Shown piece by piece: positions 1 through 14,700 of a stretch of DNA of 64,000 bases. Positions within the stretch are counted from its first letter, which is position 1. Every line of letters begins with the position of its first letter. The stretch is taken from contig CM034392.1 in NCBI GenBank assembly GCA_019925095.2, positions 23,812,387 through 23,876,386 of the forward strand, read 5' to 3'. The DNA is from Dendrolimus kikuchii (lineage: Eukaryota > Arthropoda > Insecta > Lepidoptera > Lasiocampidae). A program made the translations under genes and the position numbers. Under the pieces are notes generated by a model that was not told the DNA's origin, ran no database searches, and saw only the letters and a program-made list of their open reading frames with translations.

Positions 1-167
1 ATTTACTCAGAAAAACACTATTTGTCCATAAACAGCCATGTCTGATTAACACAATATAATCTTGCTAATACATTTATTATAATAATATATGTATTTTGTA
101 ATAAATATATTATTGTATACGTATATATTTGTATATTATATTTATGACTATGTATATATGTATGCGC

Positions 168-345
168 CCCTTGCCTTTTTCCTGCACCACCTACATCGCT
201 TGATTCAAATTTGTTTTTGATTTAGGTTGCCTGGAAGAGATAAGGCCACCTATTGTATCGATTAGAAAATATTGTAAATATGGTCTGTTATTGTAATTGG
301 ATGTTTTGGTGTGCAATAAAGAGCTCTCTCTATCTCTCTCTATTA
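168..345 (+). mobile_element. CR1/jockey-type LINE 3' tail
   Basis: Contains CTGCACCACCTACATCGC, GGTTGCCTGGAAGAGAT, AAGGCC and GTGCAATAAAGAG with a CT-rich end. Recurs six more times here; the AGCGATAAGGCCGCC stem and short-repeat end mark it as a LINE 3' UTR. Confidence 0.65.
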
Positions 346-637
346 TAACCTGACTAAATTCAAAAGTGCAATACAACTGTTCTATTCCTGCAACTGTCAT
401 TTTTAATTTTCACATGTTATGTTTTATGATATGTGATTGAAAAAACCGGTCCTGAATCTACTAAATTATACAATAACTACTACTCACGTGTAAATGCTAT
501 AAGATATAATAACATTAATTAAAAATTAATTATATTATTATTACTATTAAAAGACTGTGCACATAAAACAATCAATAAAGCCTTGAAATGAAGGTATAAT
601 AGAAAATTCTAGAAAAAAGTATCGAAAGCACATTTAC

Positions 638-760
638 CAAATGATCAACTTTAATGCCAGCGTTGGACTTCTCAACTATGTTCAGATACAGTCGTGTGAA
701 GCTGTCAATGTACACTCGAAATACCACAGCCGCCGCTACGTAACCAAAGAGACGCCATTG
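638..760 (-). CDS. ACOX3: ACOX3-like coding exon 8 (41 aa), last exon inside window
   Basis: Acceptor TTTTCAG before CAA TGG, donor gtaaat; 123 nt, phase 0. Begins [13 protein letters not shown], continuing the EYPLH of exon 7 as ACOX3 proteins do. It ends IKVDHL; following exons lie left of the window. Confidence 0.88.
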
Positions 761-3700
761 CTGAAAATAAAATTACGTCAAATCATAATACATACATATA
801 TTGTCGATAAAACAGTTTCATATAATATAGAATATAAACGATTTAAATTAATACCTATTACATATATCGAACATAGGAACGCTATTTGTTTCAAGCGACA
901 TTTTCCGAGACATCTTACCATCCATTATGTTAGAATTTTTTTCTAATACCTCAAAACTAAGGAAATATAAAGAACCTGGTTTCCAGTTGAAATTTATCAA
1001 TGATGCGTTTCTTTTAGGTCATTTGAAACTTTAAACTCTTCTCCCGACACATTTTTACGTCACAATGATTGTTAGTACACAATATTTTTTGTTTCAGGAG
1101 CCTTAAGAACAGACGAGTGTGCATGACAAGAGTTATGAATGTCAAAGAAGCAAGTGAGGTGTGTAAGAATGGGCCTAAATGGCGCTCTGTTGTTCGTGCC
1201 TACCCCGCAAGGGAACTGGCGTGAAGTTATGTATGTATATATGTATGTATTTTTTGTTCCATAGTTTGTACAGATGTAGACATTGTCTGTTTTACCGACA
1301 TTAAAAAACGCAACATACCACTATTTGTCCATGTGTGAAATAATCGTATCTAGATCTAAACTTCACAATTCTAAGTCAATCAACACCATTACGGCATGCG
1401 GCATTGCTGTGTGGCATGAGCTAAATTTAATAACAGGGTGTATTGCTTTTACGACCAGCATGCAGCAGATGGAGCCTGTTCAAGATCAGAGTTGTGTCCA
1501 AATTTTAAAGAAATTTGTGGACATGAAGGGAATGCTCCTCCGTCTCAAAGGAAGATCTTCCAGAGAGGCTATTGTTGTTCCTCGCAGGCCTAGGCCCATC
1601 TGTTATAGTTGAAAATTTGTATATTTTCTTCGTATGTTTCGGGAAACGTTTGTGACATCAATTATTGCACAGTGCCATCTATTGAGTTGTAAATGTTCCA
1701 CTACAGACACTATAAGCCGCGCAAAGATGGTTTACCGATGACTACTACTTACTACTACTACTACTTACTATTATTGTATATACGCATGTAAAGTATATAT
1801 AATAATAAATTAAAACAATACATTTATTGCAACAACCATTTATGTAAACTTTTTTGTCAACTCTACTGACCATCGACGCGTGATATCTTGAGGCTATCGG
1901 CAAACCTTCTGCGCACGGGTAGTAGATGTAAGGAGAATCATCTTATATGGGAGTCAAACTGAAAATGTCGTGAAAGTAGCGTCGAGCATAGCATAGATAA
2001 TAGTTCCAAAACCGACCAAAACGATGTTAGTCGTATATAATTGCACAGAAATGGAATGAAGTATGCTGCGTTATTAACTGCCTACAGTAGCGCCACCAAT
2101 TTAATGGCTTGTGATTGTGATTTTTTGACACATAGGGCGCGTTCCTCTTTTAGCTCATAACGATCAAAATACTCCTTCAGCCGTTTCATATAATGACCAC
2201 AGTCGTTATGGTCGTGGCGAAAACGTCACTAATAACGTCATATTTTCCGATCACGCTCACAACGACCTATGTCAAGAGGTGGGTCGAAGTGGCTGTTGGC
2301 CACAGCGCATTAATTCTCTCTATCAATTGACATTGAAAAAGGCGCGATTTTCAAATCAACCCATCGCCCCATAATCCGTTCCACTTGAGTCCGTCCGCTT
2401 TGTGTCCCGGGAATCCCGCGGGTATTTCAAGTCGAGCGTAGACGAAATCGCGGACATATCCTAGTGAAATATAATAATACGATGAAAATAAATGTAAAAC
2501 AAACCAACTAACATGCAGCGGGTACTCTATCAGCGGTATCTCCTTGTCCTTTTCGCCGAACTGCTTCCTGGTCGCCGCGTACCTTATTGCTATCGCCACC
2601 GCACTCGATATAGAGTGGCAGCTCTCTTGCATTATGCCAATACGACCTGAATATTAAAAAACACACGTTACAAAAATTCAATTAGAATAGAACAAAAAAA
2701 CTCATTCATTTCATTCATTCTCTAAATGAATGAATATGCTTTATTGTGCTTTAAAAGATACAGTTAACAGATTTTTTTTTCTTTTTTTTTATTGCAGGGG
2801 TTCGGCAGACAGGCAGACAGTCCACTTGATGGAAAGCGGTTACCATCGCCTATGGACATTTGCAACACCAAAGATGCTACAAATCTCTCTTAAAGGAGAC
2901 TGGAACCTGGTCACTAATGCCGGAACACAACTCAATGTTGCTATGGCGGCATACTCTAAACCAGGGGTAGTAGCCATCCAGACCGGAAAATACCCTACCA
3001 CCTCGCTGTGGGTTGTTTTGTCGCCTCTTTCGACAGGCCCCCTGGCCGCAGGAAATTGTATTTACAACACAATAGGCGGTATTATCTATCGCTATTAGCG
3101 ATTTCTTCCAGACAACCTTTGGATAGACAAGGAGTTTGATAAGAACAGAGGTATGTTACGTTATTCTTACTACCTAATCAGTATCTTATAAATATATACA
3201 TACATGATATAATATAATGAAATATAAAAATTATACTAATGAGTTATAACAGGTTAATTTAAATATCTGTTACTCCTGTTATTGTTATCCAAAAATAACA
3301 ACATTGATTATCTGTTATTAAATAACATATTGCTATTCACTTGTTATTGGAACGAAGTTCCTTTACGTGGCTTGCGGTGCATACTTACTGTTGCCAACTT
3401 AGCGTTTTCAGTGTTAGATTTTTATCTGTATGTACCATCTACGTAGACATAAAGTTATCCGTGCAGGAACGGAGAAAGAATACAATTTCCTGCGGCCGGG
3501 CGGCCTGTCGTAAGAGGCGACTAAACAACCCACAGCCAGGTGGTAGGGCATTTGCCCGACTGGATGGCGACCACCACTGGTCTAAAGTATGTCGCCATAA
3601 CAACCTTGAGTTGTGTTCCGGCATTAGTGACCAGGTTCCAGTTTCCCTTAAGAGAGCAGCAGCGCATTTGTAGCAACTTTGCTGTTGCAAATGTCCATAG

Positions 3701-6700
3701 GCGATGGTAACCGCTTTCCATTAAGGTGGGCCGTCTGCCTGTCTACTGATCTCCTGCAATAAAAAAAAAAAAAAAAAAAACGTAGACATAAAGTTATTTT
3801 TCAGCCTTTAGCACTTTATCTAGCGTTTTTTAGATTCTGTTACTCTTCATTAGAATATCGACGTTTATTGAAATCTTATCGTCAAAAGACCAAGAATTTA
3901 TAATAAAGTAAACTAAAAAAGTATCTAGTCTTAGTACTTTATTTTCTATATAATCTAGCGCTTATTAAGAGTTCACATGGCCTTCTTTCTCTAAGGAAAG
4001 TTGGCAACACAAAAGCCGCGTACGATTCTGGACGTGCACATTTTTCCCGGACGCGTCCCGTAATGTGTGCGCATCATAAATGCTTTGCAATTTGTTAATT
4101 CTATTACCTTATAAATATTAGGTGAGTCTCGTTTTAGCCAGTATAAATCCCTGAAGTGTAAATGAGACACTGGTATGAATAATAGGTGCATCTCTTTTTA
4201 GTTTAATTATGATTTGCTTAGATAGAACGAGACAAAAATAATAATTAATGGAACTGTTAAAATACATTTGTTTATCTATGACTTGTTATGTGCCTGTTAT
4301 CGAGAGAATAGGTATAGTGTTCTAGAAATAACAAGTGCTATCTGTTGCCTGTGAATATCTGTTATTAGTATCTGTTACCATAAATATGCCTCACGCCTAA
4401 TTGATGGACTTCGCCACCTTGACTATATGTAAATAACATATTATACAATACAGTTACATAAATAAATATAAAACGCAATAGATTTCATCTTTATTACATT
4501 TGGTTTTAAGGAACCAGTAACTATGGTAGGCGTGATCAAGCTAAACATTGCAACTCTCTTTCTCACTGTCTCTTTTAAAGTAGATTAAAACCTAGTTATA
4601 GTGTTTTTTAACTCTTCTTTCTCTATCCCTTCAAGGGGCGAAAAAGAAATCTTTTATTTTTTTTAATCATGTCGGGATAATAAATTAGGGCTGCTTTTCT
4701 TTACTTCTATGTTTTACTTTATAAAGTTCTTTATGTTACTGCCCGCTTGTAGACATGGACATAGACATAGACCACACTTTATTGTTCACCAAAACAAAAA
4801 TTACAAAAATGCACAACAAGACAATAGTTACTTGGTAGAACAAAAGGCGGCCTTATCGCTTAAAGCGATCTCTTCGAGGCAACCTGACTCTTAAGGAAAT
4901 AATTCAATTATCTGTAATTTTTATGCAACAAAGAAAAAGGAAGGAGTTTTTGGCGGAAACTGAAAGGAAATGTTGTGCTGTGCAGTTTTATTTGCTAAAA
5001 ATGTGTAAAATTACTCTAAAATGAACAGTAGTTGAATAATGATAGTTTTTGTGTAGTAATTATGTGTTTTGTGGGAAATGTGAACTGTATAGTCTAATGT
5101 GGCCTTTTGAGTTGTCACAAGAACTCCGTTGAATGGCACTAGCTGATAACCTACAGTTCAGCTGTGCTACACATAGGTTTAAGAAAATGAAGAAACTACA
5201 TTGAATCTAAGATCTGGCTTAAAGGCCTAGCTGCCAAGCCATAAAATCCAAAAAAAAAGGAAAAAATATATAAATAAAAATGACATACACGGACAGCTTG
5301 TATGAAAATTATGGCAATATTAACGGCATACTATTTACTACGGCAAAAATAAGTGTATGACATGATAGACATACATACATACATACATAACTTCACGCCA
5401 GTTCCCTTGCGGGGTAGGCACGAACAACAGAGCGCCATTTAGGCCCATTCTTACACACCTCACTTGCTTCTTTGACATTCATAACTCTTGTCATTATAGA
5501 GAATGACATGATAGAGAAATTAGTATTATGTTTAAATGAATTAATAGAAGCTGCCATGTCTTAGAATGATGGTCATACCAGCGGACAAGTTCTCCAACGC
5601 AGCGCCGAGTATCTTCGATGGGTCAGAGAACGAGCTCTCGTATACTCCGTCTTCTGTGACGTCTGCTGTTCTATTCAGAAGGTTCTCCCTCGGTATTCTG
5701 TACTGGTTGAACATTATGAAGCTAGAATATAAAATTTTCTCATTCATATCATCATGAAAGGAAAGAAGTGAGAAATTGTAAAGAGACGTACACACGCTGG
5801 ATAGGTTGTGCCCGCGAGCGCTATTTCGAAAGAAAGAAAGAAAGAAAAACTTTATTTGAAGAAATAGCGACGTAATTACATTATACATTATTATACACAG
5901 AGCATATTTTGAGAATATGTACGCCGCATTTTCAGCAAACAAGGTTTGCACTCAGCATATTGCTGTGCCGGAATTATGTCAGACACGACGCTGATTTTCA
6001 GTGCAAACCTTCCCTTTGGCGTGAGACCAAAACGACCCAATTTTGTTAAATAAAATAAAAAATTAAACTAATTCTATTTATGTAATATTTAATTAGTGAA
6101 ACAAATAAATAAATCTTAATAAAACTAACAATAAAATACTTTGTTACTTCAAAAATTAAAATAAATACTTGTGTAACAACTTCGGCCATCTGTCATAAAA
6201 ACAGATTGGGCCAAGTGCATGTCATGAACAGTGAAAGGTTCTATATGGCTGACGAAAATAGATTGTGTTTGTCATTAATTAACTACAGTCTTATTTATAT
6301 TGAGTTAGGGTAAGTTCGAACGCTTTTTCAGGGTTCTTAAAGCAGCGTTCAAACTTACTCTAAGTTACATACATACATAACTTCACGCCAGTTCCCTTGC
6401 GGGGTAGGCACGAACAACAGAGCGCCATTTAGGCCCATTCTTACACACCTCACTTGCTTCTTTGACATTCATAACTCTTGTCATGCACACTCGTCTGTTC
6501 TTAAGGCTCCTGACATCACCCTCCGCTAGTACACGATCAATTTGATCATGGAAGGTGTGTCGTGGCCTTCCACGACTTCTGCATCCATCCACTTTTGCAT
6601 TGTATATCTGTTTAGTCATTCTTTCATCATGCATTCTTTCCACATGCCCGAACCACCGGAGCATTCCTTTCCTTACCTTCACCCCGACACTTTCTTTCAG

Positions 6701-9700
6701 ACCACCTCTTTTTCTTACTTCGGTATTACGAACGCGGTCCGCGAGCGTCACTCCGCAGATTTTGCGCAGTGCTCGCATCTCAACCGCGTTTACTCTACTT
6801 TCATGCTCTCTCTTCCATACCCAACTCTCGCTTCCATACGTGAGCGTAGGTACCAGCACCGCATTGTGTGTGGCAAGCTGGGCCTTCTGGCTGAGGTTCT
6901 TAGCGCCTAGAAATTTACCTAACGCTCCATTCAAACTAATCCCCAAATTCACTCTTCTTTCTATATCAGCGGTGTACCTTCCATCCCTGCTAAAAGCACA
7001 TTACTCTAAGTTAATATGAATAAGACCATTAGATTAGATAATACTTTATTGCTCACCAAAATAAACGAATCACAAAACAAGATGCATAGTTAAAAAAAAG
7101 TTTGGCAAAAGAACAGGCGGCCTTATCGCTTAAAAGCTATCTCTTCCAAGCAACCTAGCTTAAAATAAATTCTTAATTAATCTGGCGACGTAGATATAGA
7201 TAGTGTCTGCCCCATGGCTGAAAAAAAATAGGAATGCACAATTTAAATATACATACTTACACTAATTTATAACTTATGTATTTTGAAATATATTATCGTA
7301 TACTTATGACTATGTACATATGTATGTATTTCTATATTTATTTGTTAATTTAGTTTGAGTATTTATGTATCTATTGCCTTTTTCCTGCACCACCTACATC
7401 GCCTGATTCAAATTTGTTTTTGATTTAAGTTGCCTGGAAGAGATCGCTTTGAGCGATAAGGCCGCGTTTTGTATTGCCTAGAAAAATATTGTAAATCTGG
7501 TCTGTTCTTGTAATTGTATATTTTACATATATATTAGGTTGGGGAAAAAGTTTCTTCGCATTTTATATAAAAATTAAAAAGTTTTTTTTTAAAGTTTATT
7601 TAAATTTGACTAAAGTATGTAGGTGCCGTTTTGTTGGATAACTTTTTTCCATATTGTAGGTAGGGACGTGATCCCATTGCTATAAAAAATTTGGGGCTTC
7701 TGATCAAAAAACTGCGACAAGTGGTTTTGGCAGTCCTCTCGTGATATTAACCTGAAACTGCCTAAGGAATTCTGCAGAGACCGAAACAGGTGAAAATCTG
7801 AAGGTGCAAGGTCAGGACTATACGGCGGATGCATTAACACCTCCCAGCCAAACTCTCGTAATTTTTGCTGAGTGGCTAAACATGTGTAAGGTCTAGCGTT
7901 ATCATTGTGAAAAACCACACCCCTTCTGTTGATGAATTCCGGCCGCTTTCTCTCAACTTTTTGCTTTAATCTCATCAGTTGTTCGCAGTACAGTTCAGAA
8001 TCGGTGGTCCTGCCTGGCGGTAACAGCTCATAATGAATAATGCCCATCCAATCCCGCCATACACACAGCATCACCTTGTCGCGAGTTAACCTGGGTTTCG
8101 TCACAGTCTGTGAAGCCTGACCGGCCTTTGACCACGATCTTTTTCGCACGTTCTTGTCGTACGTGATCCACTTTTCATCACCAGTTGTCAGCTTCTTCAA
8201 AAATGGTTCAATTTCATTACGTCGTAATAAAGAATCGCAAATGAGTACACGGTTTATTAGGTTTCTTTCAGTGAGCTCATGAGGCACCCAAATATGGCGG
8301 CCATATGGCGGCCACGGTGGTTATAGTCGTGGCGAGAAAGGCATTAATGACGTCATTATTTTCAATCACACAGCGCTCACAACGACCCATGTCAAGAGCT
8401 GGACGAAAATGGCGTTGACCACCGAGCATTAATTCCCTCTAACGATTGACATTGAAAAGGGCGCGATTTTCAAATCAACCAGTGACATTAGTGTATTTTG
8501 ATCGTTAATGACATCAACGCTCCATAATCCGTTCCACTAAAGTTTATGATTGTCACACCCGACAACAAGTGTAACAGGAAAAATCGCGCTCATGAATGTG
8601 GTCGTTGTGAGTTTCTTGTGGAACGTAGCCCCAGATATACTTAATTATTTCTTCAGAGAGAATATCATATCATACTGTCTATATATAGCATATGATAAGT
8701 GACGCAATATAAAAATTGTATGAGTAACAATATCTATTTTTAAATCGATAATATTTTTAATCGATTTAATCTTAACTGTTATCGATTCATCAAATCGATG
8801 TCACTTCAAGGGGAAGGAATATTGTTACGAGTACGGGACTCGAATTAAAATGCCGTTGGAATTACTATAGAATTTATTAGAACTATACAAACATAAGAAT
8901 AAGCCTGAATGGCGCTCTGTTCTTCGTGCCTACCCCGCAAGGGAACTGGCGTGAAGTTATGTATGTATGTATACAAACACGTATAACACAGGTACAAATA
9001 TAACCGGACGCAATAAGTCCAAATGTAATGCACAATTTAATAACACGCGCAAAGTCCGTCATTAAAATGTATACACGTCTTGCCTCGCTTGTGTTATCGC
9101 TCTGACTGCCTTCTCTCTCCATCCTGCCGTCGTATTATACTTCACAAATAGAAGTGTGCCCGCTCGTATAGTCGACTGAATTTCCTAGAAATCGTAATTC
9201 GCACACCTGACTAATTATGCGTGCAAACGGCCATAAACGAGTACAATAGGCTGTTCTCCACAATAAATAAGTAAACAAAAGAAGTCAATCATAAAGGTAT
9301 TAAAATTGGTTCAAATGCCGACAGGTAATAGCGTGCTTCGTGGGATTTATCTTTGTCGGGGGGTTAGTTGTAACAATATGTTAACGATTTATCAAATCAA
9401 TGTCACTTCTCACATCACTACGAAACCAGCACAGCACTATGTATCAATACACTGCTGGACTCCGTGGTTCAAAAAGGGAAAAATGTACAAAAAACGGACT
9501 TATGTTAACGAATAATAAATTGTCTATATTAATAACAATCTTTCAATTAAAATAAAAGAGAATTTAAGACTACATACATACATACATACATAACTTCACG
9601 CCAGTTCCCTTGCGGGGTAGGCACGAACAACAGAGTGCCATTTAGGCTTATTCTTACACACCTCACTTGCCTCTTTGACATTCATAACTCTTGTCATGCA

Positions 9701-11676
9701 AGCTCGTCTGTTCTTAAGGCTCCTGACATAACCTTCTGCTAGTACACGATCAATTTGATCATGGAAGGTGTGTCGTGGCCTTCCACGACTTCTGCATCCA
9801 TCCATTTTTGCATTGTATATCTGTTTAGTCATTCTTTCCACATGCCCAAACCACCGGAGCATTCCTTTCCTTACCTTCACCCCGACACTCTCTTTCAGAC
9901 CAACTCTCTTTTTTACTAATTTAAGACTACGTTATTATTAATATATAACAATTTAAAATTCGGCACATGGCATTGAATTTGCTAATCTGATAAGATCTGC
10001 CAGATATCAGCAGATAAATAACTATACACATAAAATCGATATTTTGCAAAGTTCAATTTTATTTCCTGCAATATACGAGCTCAGAGAGAAATTAACTGAG
10101 GTTACTAGAACTTTCTTTATTTTAATAAGGGTAGTAAGCTGCAAAGGTGAATTTTTCAAATCGGCCTCCACGATCTAATTCGAAACTATACTGTTGCGAA
10201 TCGATACTACATACTTTAAAGGTGTTTTATTATCTTGATCTTTTTTTTATTTTTTTTATTGCAGGAGTTCAGCAGACAGGCAGACGGCCCACTTGATTGA
10301 AAGCGGTAACCATCGCCTATGGACATTTGCAACACCGAAGGTGCTAGAAATGCGCCGCTGCTCTCTTAAGGGTCACTGGAACCTAGTCACCAATGCCGGA
10401 ACACAACTCAAGGTTGTTATGGCGACATACTTTAGACGAGGGGTGGTAGCCATCCAGTCGGGCAAATGCCCTACCACCTGGCTGTGGGTTGTTTAGTCGC
10501 CTCTTACGACAGGCCGCCCGGCCGCAGAAAATTGTATTCTTTCTCCGTTCCTGCACGGATAAAATCGCGCTAATCCCTTTGTATTGCGCCGCAGTAAGAC
10601 GTCTTAATTCTTTCCTTCTTTTGTTTGAATTTCGTTCTACATTCTTAGTCCTAAAGAATAATGGGCATGTTGCTGGAGAGCCCATATCTATTCGGTAAAT
10701 ATATGAGGTCGGTCTGTCGGGGCTGGGTCAGTTAAGTTACGACTGCGATTGAGGCGTTACCTAGCGCACTTTCGGAACGAGTATCTAATAACGACGGGCT
10801 TTGCGCGATTTATGTCATTACGATTTTCTGATTTACATTTTGGAGTTGTTGTATTCGGTTATATTTGGAATAATGTGAATTACGTGTGTGTGCTCCTAAT
10901 AAACTGTGTGATAATTGCAACGGCATTTTAAATTCACATCCCACAAATAGCGAAACAGTGATTAGATTGACAATCAACGAGCCCGGGGACAGATTTCGAA
11001 GAAAATTCAAGTGGTGTTATTGGATTATTGAAAAATCGGTTATCCTAATTAAGAATCATAACGATCGGTTTTGGGGAAAATGCAACCTGTGTTATTACAG
11101 TGTCTCATAGTGTAGCTTTATACGGCTCAGTTTCTGTGAAGGAATGTCATGAATGAATTATGACCTGCGTAAGCGTAACTTGTATGCATAAAAAAACTCA
11201 CCCGTTATCAATTCCGTTGACACCTATCTTCTCCCCCATATCCCCAACGATAAGGCCAGGGTAGGTCTCTAGTGTAAGCGGATCTCTGATTGGCACGACG
11301 AAGCCGTGCAAACCGTGGTTCGTACCGTCAGGTGTAATCAGTTGCGCAAACAGCATCGTATGGGTACAAGTTCTACCTGAAAAGATTAAAACATGACCCC
11401 TATTATACCGGGACAGTAATGTTCTATAATTATTAAATAATAATAAAATACAAGGTAACACTATGTTTTAACTTGGTATTTTTGGGTCATGGGCATAATG
11501 TATCACAGACACACACACACGCACACGCACACACGCACGCACGCACGCACTCATGCACGCACGCACGCACAACCCACGCACGTACACAAGCAGGTTTAGA
11601 TTAGTAATATTGATTTTATGTAATAACTTTTATAATACTAGAGATCATAAAATTCTTCTATTACGGGAAATATGAT

Positions 11677-11747
<71 letters not shown>

Positions 11748-14700
11748 CGTTGTTTTGCCATATAAATGGTATCTAGTGGATATTTTGGTAGTTAAATAGA
11801 ATAAATAGCTGAATTGTCTAAAGAATAAATAAAAAAAATTGGGGTGGGCCACCCTCATCACTTGGGGGTATAAAAATAGTTTACGTTCTATTCTCTGACC
11901 TAGTAAATATACACACAAAGTTTCATAAGAATCGATCAAGCCGTTTCGGATAACTTTTGTTACAAACACTGTGACATGAGAATTTTATATTGTGACGGAT
12001 ACGCGTAGCAGAATTTATTCTCCTTAAGAAAATAGCGTGTAGTCTTCGCCTTAACAATAACACAATACAATGTTGCAATACAAGGACACGAAAGAGCAGG
12101 ATAGAAATATAGGTTCAGACAAATGTTAAAACGAGACGGATATATTCGAGAAGGAACCGGAATAAACTCGCAATAAGTAACAGGGACGGGAGTATTTGTT
12201 GAACAAGGATAGACATATAATTGAATGACGTCAAAAGGCTCATTCTAGACCGTCGGCCGAGTATATAAGCGCGACAATCTGCGCTACGGCGGCAGACCGT
12301 CGGCCGAGTATAAGGCTAAGCGCCGCGTAACAATCTTCCCCTCGCGCTACCCGTCGCCCGTTCTCGGTTAGTGCACTCACATCGATAGATCACTACAGAC
12401 ACAGCAAGTTGCCCCCCGGGCTCGAGCGCCTTCGCTTCGCGAAGGCACTCGCCCCAAAATCCCCGGTAGCCATACAAGATTAGCATAGGCGTGTTGCTGG
12501 AGAGTTTCTTCCGCCGCTTCTTCTCCTCCAGCTATAACATGTTGCGAAGCGGTAGTAATGATAGACTAGGATCGGCTCCGCCGGCGGAGTCGATAATCGG
12601 TCCCCAAATAATCACTTCAGCCTGTTGGCTTAGCTCTTTCAGCCTTTAACGGCTTATTCTCAATATAGAGTCAATCCCCCGCAGCGGTCGAGCCGAGGTC
12701 GAACCTCACAGGAGGTGCCTCCTCGAGCGTGCTGCTTCCGGGCTGAACGCCTCCGCTCCCACGGAGTCGGGAAGCCCCCAAAGTCCGGTATCGCTGAAAC
12801 AGCCATTTGCATTCAGCTGGGTCCAGATAAAAAAAAAAAAAAACGGCGGCAGACTCGCACGGGTTAGCGAACCGAAAGCAACGAGAAGAGAAAAAAGGGA
12901 TCAAAAGGGCCTTCAGACTGCGCGACAACGACACTCTGGAGCATCAAGACGTGAAGCTTCGAGATCGTTCACTGGCGAGACACCGGAACGTCGATTAAAC
13001 GGATCGGAACGTGAGTCAATTGAGAAAAAGCGTGTGCATAATTTAAAGAGGTATTTTTATTTAATTAGTCTTATATTCAATAAAGGCAGTTTCTCTTTAT
13101 GGCTAATATACAATGAACCATTCTGTATCCGTTCCTAGACTCCCAGACCATAGTAATTAAATGAAACTTCGTTTACGAAAACCATGCCAGGTACGAACCC
13201 GGAGTTTGCAGTGCAGTGAGGTAAGCCAGCAAAGGCTTAGCTTACTCAGCCACAGAGGCCGTCAAACAAACCAAAATACCCCAGAAAACAAAATAAATAA
13301 ATTAAAATCTCGATTTGACCAGTCTTTTGAAATTAATGAAGAAACGCTCTCGGGTGACACCATTCCTGTTGCCTAGCAGCAACTAAATGTAATCGTGTAA
13401 CTGTACAATCAAACAATTATATTTAGCACCATATGTGGATCCAAGGTCGGCCCGAATTAATATTTGATAAGAGTACCCCTCGTACGATTCAAATTTGAAT
13501 AACCAGAACTGTTATTATGTAGACTGACACGGTGCCCTTGATAATAAACCGCTTAGCAGCACGTTAAGATGTCTCATTGATAAAATTATCTAATCAAATG
13601 TAAAAATCACTCGCAATAGCATGGTTTTTTTACTCTTTATATAGTTAAGAATTGAACTGAAGTCGTGGTAGAGTAATGGCTAGCGCACGCGTCCCAAACT
13701 CAAAGGATGCGGGTTGGATCCTGGCCGAAACGCATGCACCGCTTAGTCACTTTTCTGATCTAATGTGCATATTGTTACAAATACCAAGTGCTAAGAACGT
13801 TGGAGGAAAACATCGTGATGCAACTTGCACGAGATAACCGATGTGTCAAACCTGCCAAGCCACCTTGGACAAGCGTAGCGGGTATACTGTCCCCCTATAA
13901 TGGGAGGCCCGAGCCCAACAATGGAACATTTATGAAAATGTTACCTAAATTTATTGCTCATAAAAAGAAATAAAAAGTAACATTAATAATTATTCTAAAA
14001 GACTTAATCCTAAAAGAATTATTTTTAAACAGCATTCTGGCGTCACCAGACAGCTGTGAGGCCAGAATACTGTTAAAGAATCCTAAATTACCTGCTCTAG
14101 CTCCAAATTTGTTACGTATCTGAGGTTCCTTGTGCCTACATTCCGCCAAAATGTGATGGACATCTCCGATTCCCACGGAGTGCAATTAGGGGAATTAACT
14201 TTACGGATCATGTAACCAAATCAATTCAGTGGGTTATGATCAGATCTAAGCCTCAGTGCCATAAAAACTTCTTGCCTTGTCATTCTGCTGACATCAAACC
14301 AAGGAGAGCGAGGGAGAGATAGCTGGGCCACTTTATACCATATACCTATCGTTAATGATCTTTTGTCAAAATATTCTCACCAAAAATTCAAGCATAGATG
14401 TCTGATTATAAGAGTAATGTCACTATACCAAGGGAGGAAAGAATTGAATGAAAGACAATAATGCTTATTTAGAGTTATTTAAAATATAAATTATACATAA
14501 GCAGTTTAACAAAAGCCAAAGGTTAACTAACTCTAAACAGGCTCTTTTTTTGATAACGCAGTGGGGGGGGGGGGGATTGTTGTTGGACACCATTTTCGGG
14601 CCCTTCAGGGGAAGGACCAGAATGGAGGCATAAGGCCTGCATCGAGGATGTGTGGAACTCTCAGCGACCGGTTCTCCACGCTCGCTTCTGAAGCGAAGCT

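Noticed and set aside
1283..1612. 109-codon plus-strand frame in oxidase intron 7
   Set aside because: No recognised family, splice sites or codon pattern to support a gene.
5371..5400. Regular CATA repeats considered as an array structure
   Set aside because: They are the short-repeat tails of RTE copies, not CRISPR or a spacer array.
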